DNA of 64,000 nucleotides from Candidatus Nitrosocosmicus franklandus (GTDB taxonomy: Archaea > Thermoproteota > Nitrososphaeria > Nitrososphaerales > Nitrososphaeraceae): assembly GCF_900696045.1 (NCBI RefSeq), contig NZ_LR216287.1, positions 2,647,854-2,711,853 on the forward strand. The letters are read 5' to 3'. This document shows positions 46,971 to 57,697 of this stretch, one piece after another. The notes beneath the pieces were generated by a model that did no database searches, had not been told where the DNA came from, and worked only from the letters and a program-made list of their open reading frames with translations. The number at the start of each line of letters is the position of its first letter. Position 1 is the first letter of the stretch. A program made the translations under genes and the position numbers.

Positions 46971-47146
46971 ATTGTATTATAGTAGTGGCAGAATAATAGC
47001 AGGCTGGCTGGCTGGATGGCTGGTAAAAGTAAAGGTAAAGATAATGGATTAGATGTACATGAACATGTATGTCTTGTCTTGTCTTGTCATGTCTTCTTTT
47101 ACTAGTTATCTAGTCTAGCCTGCAAAAAAGCTACACATAATACAAT
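46971..47146 (+). other. Large hairpin directly 3' of 16S rRNA
   Basis: ATTGTATTAT (46971-46980) pairs with ATAATACAAT (47137-47146); inside, GCAGGCT (46999-47005) pairs with AGCCTGC (47117-47123), and a GTAAAAG region pairs with CTTTTAC. The loop holds GGCTGGCT and TGTCT short tandem runs. It is a 176-nt local structure, probably involved in release of mature 16S. Confidence 0.6.
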
Positions 47147-47464
47147 TATTATATTATCAAAAATAATCCAACAATAGTAATAACAATTCCTTAATTTTTC
47201 ATCTTACTACAATTGATTGAAAGAAATTAATTAACTACCAAACTAATCTGTTATGAATGTGTATTGTTATATACATCATTCCTTGCTTGGAATCATTACT
47301 ATAACTATTGGACATCTGTGTAAATATCAAAAGAAAGACATCATAGTACAACTGATAATAATAATAATAATAATTAATGCATCTATCTGATCATTAAAGA
47401 TAAAATAACCAACCAAGCAAAGGTTTAAGTCAGCAAAAAACCAAATAGTACAAAACCGGATGCA

Positions 47465-47595
47465 ATCCTTTGTCGAAAACAGTCGTCAAACGTGAGGAGC
47501 TAAAAAGACCCCATATAGATACAAAGAGAAAAATGGGCGCGACTGACAAAGGATGAAGTTGATGTAGTAGACTCGGAGTCTACGATGATCATCGT
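47465..47595 (+). other. Structured block in the rRNA spacer
   Basis: ATCCTTTGT (47465-47473) and CAGTCG (47480-47485) pair with CGACTG (47540-47545) and ACAAAGGAT (47546-47554); an inner CCCAT/ATGGG pair (47510-47514 / 47533-47537) extends it. Next comes GTAGACT-CGG-AGTCTAC (47567-47583), then the palindrome ACGATGATCATCGT (47582-47595). Confidence 0.6.
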
Positions 47596-47602
47596 GTATA
47601 GG

Positions 47603-47621
47603 AAAACTCCATCAAAAAATC
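47603..47621 (+). other. 23S processing stem, 5' arm
   Basis: AAAACTCCATCAAAAAATC (19 nt) is the exact reverse complement of 50965-50983 on the far side of the 23S gene. Together they enclose the 23S rRNA in one perfect 19-bp stem, with further TGTA/TACA pairs outside and GTAG/CTAC inside separated by small internal loops, as expected for an archaeal pre-rRNA processing stem. Confidence 0.8.
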
Positions 47622-47904
47622 GAAAATGTAGAATATAGAACTAGGAAAACTATTCGCGTAATAATGGAATAGATTTTGTAGTAAATATATCGTATCGTGG
47701 TGTTGTAGTGCAAACAGCAAGAAATAAAAAATTACACTGACAGAGAATCTATGTTTAATACAATACTCGAATTAGACTTTTTATTCCACTACAAAAATAA
47801 AGAAAGAAAGGAACTGGTAAAGTAAAGCAATCACCATTACCATCACCATCATCATTTTGATGAGTGAGTGACTAGATAAACAAAATAATACTACTGGACT
47901 GGTG

Positions 47905-50895
<2,991 letters not shown>

Positions 50896-50964
50896 GATAC
50901 GAGATATTCACCTACAATTTATCCATACGTAAAGAATAAGTCTAGGCTCTGACTACGTAATGAG

Positions 50965-50983
50965 GATTTTTTGATGGAGTTTT
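50965..50983 (+). other. 23S processing stem, 3' arm
   Basis: GATTTTTTGATGGAGTTTT, exact complement of 47603-47621. Downstream, the T-rich sequence at about 50984-51000 may serve as terminator. Confidence 0.8.
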
Positions 50984-51071
50984 AATGTACAATTTTTATT
51001 ATAAGGATTATAATCATTTTTGAATAGTATCTATATTAGAGGCATGTGGTATAACACTATTAATCAATAAT

Positions 51072-51899
51072 ATGGGCCTAGTATTTAATCAACAGAACTC
51101 AGACACAGAAAGAATGGAGTTTATTCAAATACTGGGTTATAATATCAGATGTTTGATAATTGAAAGAAAAGGCCCATGTAAAACAATCGTCCTTTTGCAT
51201 GGATTGGGTGCATCTATAGAAAGGTGGTCAGAATTGTGGCCATTACTAAAAGATTACAATGTCATAATCCCCGACTTGATCGGATTTGGTTATAGTGACA
51301 AACCGTTAATTGAATATACTATAGATTTGTTTGTAAAATTCCTAGAAGAACTCTTTAGTAAATTAGAGATTAGCAACCCCATAATCATTGGTTCTTCGTT
51401 TGGTGGTCAATTGGTGTTAGAATATAGCTTAAGACATAAGGATTTTTTTGAAAAGATAATCCTTGTTTCTCCAGCAGGTACCCTGGAAAGACCCACGTAT
51501 GTTCTTAGCCAGTATATTTTTTCTGGGTTATATCCAACCATTGAGAATGTTCAAAGGGCCTTTCAAATGATGGCTAATAATCCCGATTACAAGGTAGATG
51601 AAAACACAGTAAAGGATTACATTAATAGAATGAGACTCCCAAATTCCAAGTATGCCTTAATTTCTACGTTGCTTGCTATGCGAAGGGATCAAAGATTACA
51701 AAATAGATTGGTTGAAATCGTAATCCCTACACTTGTTATCTGGGGAAGTGAAGATTCTACCATTCCAGTTGAAAATATAGAGTACTTTAAACAAATACCA
51801 ATTGTTGAGACACATATTATGGAAGGATGTGGTCATACCCCGTATGTTGAAAAGCCACATGAATTTTATGAAATAATTAAAAAGTTTATCGAATCCTAG
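51072..51899 (+). CDS. Alpha/beta hydrolase
   Basis: A 275-residue hydrolase. The oxyanion strand is LLHGLGASIERWSEL (about 42-56), the nucleophile elbow GSSFGG (Ser about 115), the Asp loop VIWGSEDSTIP (about 222) and the catalytic His in CGHTPYVEKP (about 255). No signal peptide. Its place just before the PHA genes makes a role in polyester or hydroxyacyl turnover possible, but the sequence alone does not show the substrate. ATG at 51072. Confidence 0.85.
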   Translation: MGLVFNQQNSDTERMEFIQILGYNIRCLIIERKGPCKTIVLLHGLGASIERWSELWPLLKDYNVIIPDLIGFGYSDKPLIEYTIDLFVKFLEELFSKLEISNPIIIGSSFGGQLVLEYSLRHKDFFEKIILVSPAGTLERPTYVLSQYIFSGLYPTIENVQRAFQMMANNPDYKVDENTVKDYINRMRLPNSKYALISTLLAMRRDQRLQNRLVEIVIPTLVIWGSEDSTIPVENIEYFKQIPIVETHIMEGCGHTPYVEKPHEFYEIIKKFIES

Positions 51900-51962
51900 A
51901 TTGCTACAACAAGAATCTAATTTACAATATTATAATAATGACCTATAATTATCTATTTTATT

Positions 51963-52316
51963 ATGAGTAATGAAAATAATGGTGAAAGTACCAACAACAG
52001 CAATAATAGTGCTAGTAGCAGTATTGATATTAAGAAGGCAATTGAAAAGACTACAGAATTTCAACAGGATATGATGAGACAGTTTTCGAATTTTCAATTT
52101 AATGCTTTCCAGAATTTGTTCTCATCTCTTCAAGGGTTTACTAACTATAATGCAATGTTCAAGACCAATGTGCAAAGTGGAGGTAGAATTTCAATTCCGG
52201 AGGCAGAAAGACAGGCATTAGGTATTGAAGAAGGTGATTTGGTTCAGGTTATAATAATTCCTTTGGCCAGTAGAAAACAAAAATCAGGAAATAAGAATAA
52301 TTCTTCCCAATCTTAA
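51963..52316 (+). CDS. AbrB-domain protein with phasin-like N-terminal segment
   Basis: A 117-residue protein. The first 20 residues are Asn/Ser-rich and disordered. Residues about 24-62 form an amphipathic helix rich in Gln, Phe and Asn (TTEFQQDMMRQFSNFQFNAF), similar in character to PHA phasins. Residues about 65-105 are an AbrB/SpoVT-type swapped-hairpin domain (VQSGGRISIPEAERQALGIE EGDLVQV). In haloarchaea an AbrB-type regulator and a phasin are encoded next to phaEC. Here both characters seem to sit in one chain, giving a candidate PHA granule protein and repressor. Its stop shares TTAA with phaC. Confidence 0.7.
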   Translation: MSNENNGESTNNSNNSASSSIDIKKAIEKTTEFQQDMMRQFSNFQFNAFQNLFSSLQGFTNYNAMFKTNVQSGGRISIPEAERQALGIEEGDLVQVIIIPLASRKQKSGNKNNSSQS

Positions 52317-53389
52317 TGGATTTTTATCCAATTACCCACTTTAGGCAAAACTACATTTTGTGAGTATCCACTGGCAATAAGCCCGACATGACCTGTAGAA
52401 AATCTCATTAGATTTGTATCTGTGCTTGATACTAGGTTATTTAACGGGATACTGCACTCAGGCGAAACCAAATGATCCTGGTCTGCTACCAGATTCAATA
52501 AGGGGACTTTAATTTTAGACAAATTAATCCTACTACTTCCTACAACCAGTTTGTTTTTAGCAAATAAATTTTTCTGATAAATATCCTTAATCCATTGTCG
52601 AAAAGTCTCACCCGCAATTGGAGGGGTATCGTAGAGCCATTTTTCTACTCTCAGAAAGTTTTGAATAAAATTCTCATCCTTCAAGTTTTGAAACAAGTTT
52701 ATGTACTTACTTACTCCTTGTTTGAATGGTTTTAAAGCGGCGTAGCAGCTGTATAATAGTTCATATGGAAAATTTTCATATTGAGAGAGCACTTTATCGA
52801 TATCCATATGCTTGGCCATATTCTTAATAACTGTAGTATCCTTTTCTGTATCAACAACAGGGGCTATAGTTATCAGATTCTTTACGTTTTTTTGGTGTAA
52901 TGTAGTATATATTAAGGACATTGTAGCACCCATACAATAGCCTTGAAGTGAAACCTTGTCTATGTGTTCTATATTCTTGATTAGTTCAACACATTCATAG
53001 ATAAATAAATTAACATAATCATCTATCGTTGTGAATTTGTCAAATTTTCCAGGGGATTTCCAATCAAGCAAATAAACATTAATGCCTTGGTCCAATAGAT
53101 TCTTTACCCAGCTCTTGTTTGGCTGAAGGTCGAGGATATATGATTTGTTTATTAGTGCATATACTATAAGTAAAGGGTACTTGTAGGCCCGCTCTTTAGT
53201 TGATTTATAATGCAGTAATCTATACAAATTAGTCTCTTTTATGACTTCATATTCTGTGGTTCCCGTATCTACTCTTTCAATGTCCGAAAGAAGTCGCTTC
53301 ATTTCGGTGATTTTCTTGAAATTTTCCGGTTCGTTTATAAATTTTATACACTCGTTAAAGTAGTAATCAAAAATAGTCTTATTCATCAT
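52313..53389 (-). CDS. phaC: Class III PHA synthase catalytic subunit PhaC
   Basis: A 358-residue alpha/beta-hydrolase-type polyester synthase. The lipase-like box is GYCMG with the catalytic Cys152, the Asp is in LNLVADQDHL (303 or 305), and the His in STGHVG (His334); these positions match the class III enzyme of Allochromatium (Cys149, Asp302, His331). It polymerises 3-hydroxyacyl-CoA to polyhydroxyalkanoate together with PhaE, whose gene lies directly upstream with an 11-nt overlap. PHA synthesis is known in soil ammonia-oxidising archaea. Confidence 0.94.
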   Translation of the reverse strand: MMNKTIFDYYFNECIKFINEPENFKKITEMKRLLSDIERVDTGTTEYEVIKETNLYRLLHYKSTKERAYKYPLLIVYALINKSYILDLQPNKSWVKNLLDQGINVYLLDWKSPGKFDKFTTIDDYVNLFIYECVELIKNIEHIDKVSLQGYCMGATMSLIYTTLHQKNVKNLITIAPVVDTEKDTTVIKNMAKHMDIDKVLSQYENFPYELLYSCYAALKPFKQGVSKYINLFQNLKDENFIQNFLRVEKWLYDTPPIAGETFRQWIKDIYQKNLFAKNKLVVGSSRINLSKIKVPLLNLVADQDHLVSPECSIPLNNLVSSTDTNLMRFSTGHVGLIASGYSQNVVLPKVGNWIKIH

Positions 53390-53900
53390 TTTTCTCGTTC
53401 AGTTTATTTCTTATCTCAAGCGATAGCTTCTTTATCTCATATAAATTGTTGAATAATAAATCCTTTTCTTCCTTTGATAATGATTGTCTACCTACAAATG
53501 GCATTGAAGCATCGAAAAATTTTTGATAACTCTTGTTAAGGTCAATTATGATATTGATCAGATTATTGTAATTGATAGAAAATTCGTCAGATTCAAACAT
53601 GGAAGAGAATACTTCCTCAAAGGAATCTATTATGTGCTTTCTAACTTCATCTGAGTCTTTGTCTTGTAGTCCTTCAGAAACCTTATCTAGGGCTAGAAAA
53701 TACGAATTTATCATTTGTGTCAGGTATTTGTTTAGAACAATCTGATAGTTTATCAAAATATTTCCATATTCTCTCATATTGTTTATGTTTAGTTGTGGAT
53801 CGTTTAACAAAGAGACAAATGGACCCATAGCCGAAATTTTATTCAATTCTGATAGCTGTTTATAAAAATTTTCAAAGAGATTAACAAATTTATCATTCAC
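53379..53900 (-). CDS. phaE: PHA synthase subunit PhaE
   Basis: A 173-residue, almost entirely helical protein. Position directly upstream of phaC, the 11-nt overlap, and helical segments such as NLFENFYKQLSELNKISAMG and the coiled-coil-like C terminus (SLEIRNKLNEKNDE) mark it as PhaE, the non-catalytic partner of class III PhaC. It is shorter than bacterial PhaE (about 300-360 residues), as usual for archaea. The assignment rests more on context than on a strict motif. Confidence 0.8.
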   Translation of the reverse strand: MNDKFVNLFENFYKQLSELNKISAMGPFVSLLNDPQLNINNMREYGNILINYQIVLNKYLTQMINSYFLALDKVSEGLQDKDSDEVRKHIIDSFEEVFSSMFESDEFSINYNNLINIIIDLNKSYQKFFDASMPFVGRQSLSKEEKDLLFNNLYEIKKLSLEIRNKLNEKNDE

Positions 53901-54760
53901 AAAGCGTTTTGTATTTGATTCTCCATTTTCTATATTAGAGGTCTTACCGTTTTCTAGCAGCTATGATTTCACCTCTTTATTATACCCATGCTCCTCGCAA
54001 TTTATAAGATTGACTTTGTTCCTTATACTTTTAATAAATGAATCTTAAAATATTAACTTTCGGAAAAGAATATATCGATGATCGAGAATCTGACTAATTG
54101 TGTGAAATACCCGTTCTGCATGTATATACAACACACTATATCGCAATGAGTAGTCCTGTTCTAGTCAATAACATGAACACCCACACTCTTTTCACTCAGG
54201 ACATTTCAAATTGACCTAGGAATAACAATTTTTCAGCTATTGAAGTAGAAAATCGACCCTAACTGCCTTTTATATATGATTTTCACTATATCTATTTGTG
54301 ATTCTTTCCTAAATAACAATTTATATAGTTGACACTTGGGCTACAAATTTTTAATTAATTACCCATATAATATATGAATAAGTAAATTCGCTTATAAAGG
54401 ATTAATAATGTAATCGGGTCATATCCGCCAAAAGAATCTATATACTGGCTTTGTAACATCAGAATAGATCTTCTTTAACCTAGCAAAGATCGGTTTTGTA
54501 TCAATTTATGTTTATCTGATTTGTTTATATGGGTTTTTTTGACAAACAAACAATCAACAAATTTCCGCCTTCCTTCTTCTTTCCTTTCTTTTGTAGACAA
54601 AATCCATATGACGAAGGATAGAAGTTGCTACCTTTTTATGCTTCTCTTAGTGCTGTAGTTGTTGCTGTTTATGTTGTTATAATAGGTCTTATTTTTAGTC
54701 CTTGTATTGTGTAGTGAAAATAAAAATACAGATAAATCAGCAGTATTAGTAGCAGCAATA
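53901..54760. other. Intergenic region, no gene seen
   Basis: About 860 bp between phaE and the sufC pseudogene. It is AT-rich, with no long open frame, tRNA or clear inverted repeat. Together with the next 2.4 kb it forms a gene-poor, decaying segment. Confidence 0.55.
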
Positions 54761-55186
54761 CTACTGGTTAGAGTCATCAGACAAGCCTAGCCATGTATAT
54801 CCTTTGGCTTCAAGTTCTTCTGAAAGCTCTTTTCCTGCTGATTTTATTATCTTTCCTTTTGACATGGCATCCATGTACCTTGTCAAGTTTCTTTAGATAT
54901 CGTAAAATCCTGGCATAGTGGGTAATAGTATGACTCCTGCACCTGTTTCAATTAACTTGTTTATTGCTTGAGCCACAGCTTTAACAGCGTCTATATCAAG
55001 TCCAGAGTCTGGTTCATCTAGGATTGCCAGATTAGGCTTTAACACAAGTATCTGCATTACTTCTGACCTCTTTTTTTCTCCACCAGAAAAGCCTTCATTT
55101 AGGTATCTGCTAAGAAAGCTTGGGTCCAATCCAACATTGTCCAGGTTTCGCTTTAAGTATTCATGAAATTCCTTTACGGTTGTCAA
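54761..55186 (-). pseudogene. sufC: SufC (Fe-S cluster assembly ATPase) pseudogene, 5'-truncated and frameshifted
   Basis: Conceptual translation gives the middle and C-terminal parts of SufC: LNEGFSGGEKKRSEV (ABC signature), LAILDEPDSGLDIDAV (Walker B and D-loop), then in another frame THYARILRYLKKLDKVH, and in a further frame MSKGKIIKSAGKELSEELEA and ending WLGLSDDSNQ. At least two frameshifts occur, around 54903-54915 and 54865-54880. The N-terminal 90-100 residues with the Walker A motif are missing; homology stops at a perfect palindrome (55188-55201). SufC normally works with SufBD, and no sufB/sufD is nearby, so this is a dead, transposed copy. Confidence 0.9.
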
Positions 55187-55187
55187 G

Positions 55188-55201
55188 TGTACAATTGTAC
55201 A
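55188..55201. repeat. 14-bp perfect palindrome at the sufC break
   Basis: TGTACAATTGTACA is its own reverse complement and sits exactly where homology to SufC ends. It may mark the breakpoint of the truncation. Confidence 0.6.
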
Positions 55202-55546
55202 AAATCAGATTTTAACATCATATTCACATCTTTTTAGCAATGTGGACTCTTATTATGGGTGTCCGATCTAAAAGTCCTGTGGTAAATTTGAAACTTTGTT
55301 AGCTAAAGCGGTCTCGTAGTAAAGCTATAGAGATATCTATCAGGGACACAGTAATAATCAAACAAACCAACCAAACAAACCCGTTGCGCTTATTAGAGGT
55401 ATATGTATACGCCATCCAATCTGATGCGACAATGGTTCAATATCTCAGACATTTTGGACAGTTTTAAGACTTGTTGAAATATCCGGTGAGGATTTTGAGG
55501 TAGGAGATAACACTTTGTATGCAAGAATCTCAATAGACAAAGAATG

Positions 55547-56110
55547 ATTCATGAAATCTCTGCTTAACTATCTCGCTTAACAGAAGTTAAGAGTATTTCA
55601 AAGAAAAATCTCAACTAACAGTTTACGCAACCTACCTAAACCTATCAAATTATTCTGCGATATGAATGATATTTTGCTCAACTAGCATCTGACAAAAAAA
55701 AGGGTTGCATTCAGGAAAAAGGTCGGCTAACGACAGAACGCCAACCATCGAAGAAATTCACAAGCTGCTTGAATTTACAGCCATTTGTATCAAACCAATT
55801 GTTTTGTTTTAGCGATGATCTCTAGTGGAATTTGTTTGGGTGCATGGCAATATTTAAAAGGTAAATACGCAATACCCATCCAAAATCAAATAAATGTCAA
55901 TGCAGCCAAACTTATAGTCTATGCTGACGAATACGAACAGGATTTCACTTTCATTTTATCAGAAGCCTCTAATGCATTAAGGAACTGGATGGATTTTAGA
56001 CAATCATGCGGTGAGGGTGTGAGTGGAGAATCTTGACTAATGAGAGATATCTGGAGAACAATATCTATTCCATAAGGTATGAAAAAAGAGCTTGCAAAAT
56101 ATACCATAAA
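55547..56110 (+). pseudogene. Tyrosine recombinase / phage-type integrase pseudogene
   Basis: Conceptual translation reads FMKSLLNYLA-stop-QKLRV, LRNLPKPIKLFCDMNDILLN-stop-H, then TPTIEEIHKLLEF, then after a frameshift near 55800 MISSGICLGAWQYLKGKYAI and NALRNWMDFRQSCGEGVSGES-stop-LMRDIWRTISIP-stop. This is the pattern of site-specific integrases common in ammonia-oxidising archaea (usual SSGIRLGAWDYLKW). At least four in-frame stops plus one frameshift show decay; the third stop is TGA where a Trp is expected. Catalytic C-terminal residues are not found. It lies about 1.1 kb before tRNA-Arg, a typical integration target. Confidence 0.85.
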
Positions 56111-56304
56111 ATTTCAATTGTATCATAAACCACGATTCTAGAATTATTATCATAACATCTCGATTTTATGATATAATGCGGAAAATACTGCCGCTGGAAG
56201 GATAATCCCGCCCTATATTTGCATGCTAAATAATTGATAAATAGTATTCAAAGATACTAATATACTCCTGCCAAAGAAGAAACACCATTACTGTAGAACC
56301 CTAG

Positions 56305-56499
56305 ATGTGGAGATAATCTAAAGTAGGCTGTTTATGCTATAAGCATCTATGGGCCAGACCAAGATTGCTACCATTTGCTTTCTAGGTTGGATCCGTTAAT
56401 ACAATTTGTAAGCTCCAATCTGATGATGAGATGCAAAAGCGCTAGGGGTTGTGAGACGACGCTTGACGCCTATTTCGATACCTCAGATTATCTCCCCAT
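56305..56499. mobile_element. Candidate MITE-like element with 15-bp terminal inverted repeats
   Basis: ATGTGGAGATAATCT (56305-56319) and AGATTATCTCCCCAT (56485-56499) are inverted repeats with one mismatch, enclosing about 165 bp of non-coding DNA. No clear target-site duplication is visible. It is in a region with other mobile-element remnants, hence the suggestion of a miniature transposable element; it could also be a chance stem. Confidence 0.35.
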
Positions 56500-57024
56500 C
56501 CTATAAATTTAGTATGGCTTACAGAATAATTCATCTATTTATTAACTTTCATTAAGGAGAATTGTAGAAAAATATAAAATAAATTTTAGATATTTATATC
56601 AACAAAGTAAATCAGCATCCGCAATGACTTTGGTAGGATCCTAAGTTTATCAATCAAGCAGTAGATTGCAAAGCAAGGAAAGCCTCTTAATCTTCCAAAT
56701 TGCATCTCATTGTTATTGTTGAAATAATGTAACATTTTATGGATTTCATTAATCTGGTAGTATCATAAACTACCTCCATTTTAACCGTAGAACCCGATTT
56801 TTAGAAAGCTATTGAGATTCTTTATAATAGCGGTAAATTTTTTCAAAGATAATATCCTCCTTCACCAAGAAAAATTCTCGTAAAGGTATTATACTTGCCG
56901 AGCTCATAGTTTTGGTTATTGTCGATGTCAATCTATTACTTGGAATTTGAGATTGGTATAGTGCATATCGTGAGATAGGGATAAGAGGAAGTTATGTAAC
57001 TAGATCAAATCTAGAAAATAACAA

Positions 57025-57067
57025 CAAAACTGGCCACCTATTTAATAGTGGTCCCCTTTCAGTTTTG
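57025..57067 (+). repeat. Hairpin upstream of tRNA-Arg
   Basis: CAAAACTG (57025-57032) pairs with CAGTTTTG (57060-57067), and an inner GGCCAC pairs with GTGGTC. Loop of about 10 nt. Role unknown; terminator or remnant. Confidence 0.5.
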
Positions 57068-57175
57068 CTGCTCAACTAGGAATTTGTGTTAATTTATCTT
57101 TAATCTAATATCATGGAAATAATCTTATCGAATCCCGAACAATTTTATAAGGAATGAATATTCAAAATTTTCCAA

Positions 57176-57270
57176 GGGTCCGTAGCTCAGCATGGATAGA
57201 GCGCCTGCCTTCTAACTGAAATGTTCAGAAAGAGAGCCGGAAGTCGAGGGATCGAAGCCCTTCGGGCCCG
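57176..57270 (+). tRNA. tRNA-Arg(TCT) with intron
   Basis: Acceptor GGGTCCG pairs with CGGGCCC, D arm GCTC-AGCATGGATA-GAGC, T arm GAGGG-ATCGAAG-CCCTT. Anticodon loop CTTCTAA gives TCT (Arg). The 95-nt length implies an intron of about 20 nt after position 37, containing the hairpin CTGAA-ATG-TTCAG. After removal, the anticodon stem CCTGC/GCCGG keeps one T-C mismatch, so either the borders differ slightly or this gene is mildly degenerate. Confidence 0.8.
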
Positions 57271-57697
57271 CTTTGATATGTCCATAAATTGAACCATTTT
57301 GTAAGCAGTTTATAATACAATGGCAACAGTGACAATGGGAGAAAATAATTTTAACTTTATCGAGTGGAGTTTGCAAATGATCACATATTTGACAAATATT
57401 TGGTAATGAATGCAGACCAGTTCTTTCAGGTTCTAAATGCGACAAGCTTCCCTTCAACCAAAAGGTATTATTTTCGCGGACTAACTATCTTTTCAAATCT
57501 ATCAAGAATCCCAAGACAATTAAAGAAACTTAATTATGTCTTTAAGAATATAGTATATGAGCAACAGTTGGATTGATAAAATCGTAAACTCGATAAAATT
57601 TTTGGTAGGAAAAATCGATCTTATAAAATGACCGATAATACCACCCCTTTCTTACGACATTGAACCATTATCAGAACTAAAAAACATTTGGTGTAAC
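57271..57697. other. Intergenic region downstream of tRNA-Arg
   Basis: About 430 bp. A minus-strand frame starting near 57457 is rich in Cys/His (CQICDH, HCHCCHC) but runs into the tRNA gene and lacks a good start; a plus-strand 70-codon frame at 57364 has no family features. I call neither. Confidence 0.45.

Larger units (their letters stand above)
46963..47904 (+). other. 16S-23S internal transcribed spacer without tRNA
   Basis: About 940 nt. No tRNA gene is present. It holds, in order, the large hairpin after 16S (46971-47146), a second hairpin (47465-47554), a perfect small hairpin (47567-47583) partly overlapping a 14-bp palindrome (47582-47595), and the 5' arm of the 23S processing stem (47603-47621). 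Between them the sequence is AT-rich with ATA/AAT microrepeats. Confidence 0.8.
56111..57175. other. Intergenic, gene-poor segment
   Basis: About 1.06 kb without a supported gene. It holds the 195-bp inverted-repeat element (56305-56499) and a hairpin at 57025-57067 (CAAAACTG/CAGTTTTG with inner GCCAC/GTGGT). No intact reading frame is seen. Confidence 0.5.

Noticed and set aside
57212-57457. Minus-strand Cys/His-rich frame overlapping tRNA-Arg
   Set aside because: It runs through the tRNA gene, needs a TTG start and has no recognisable zinc-protein pattern.
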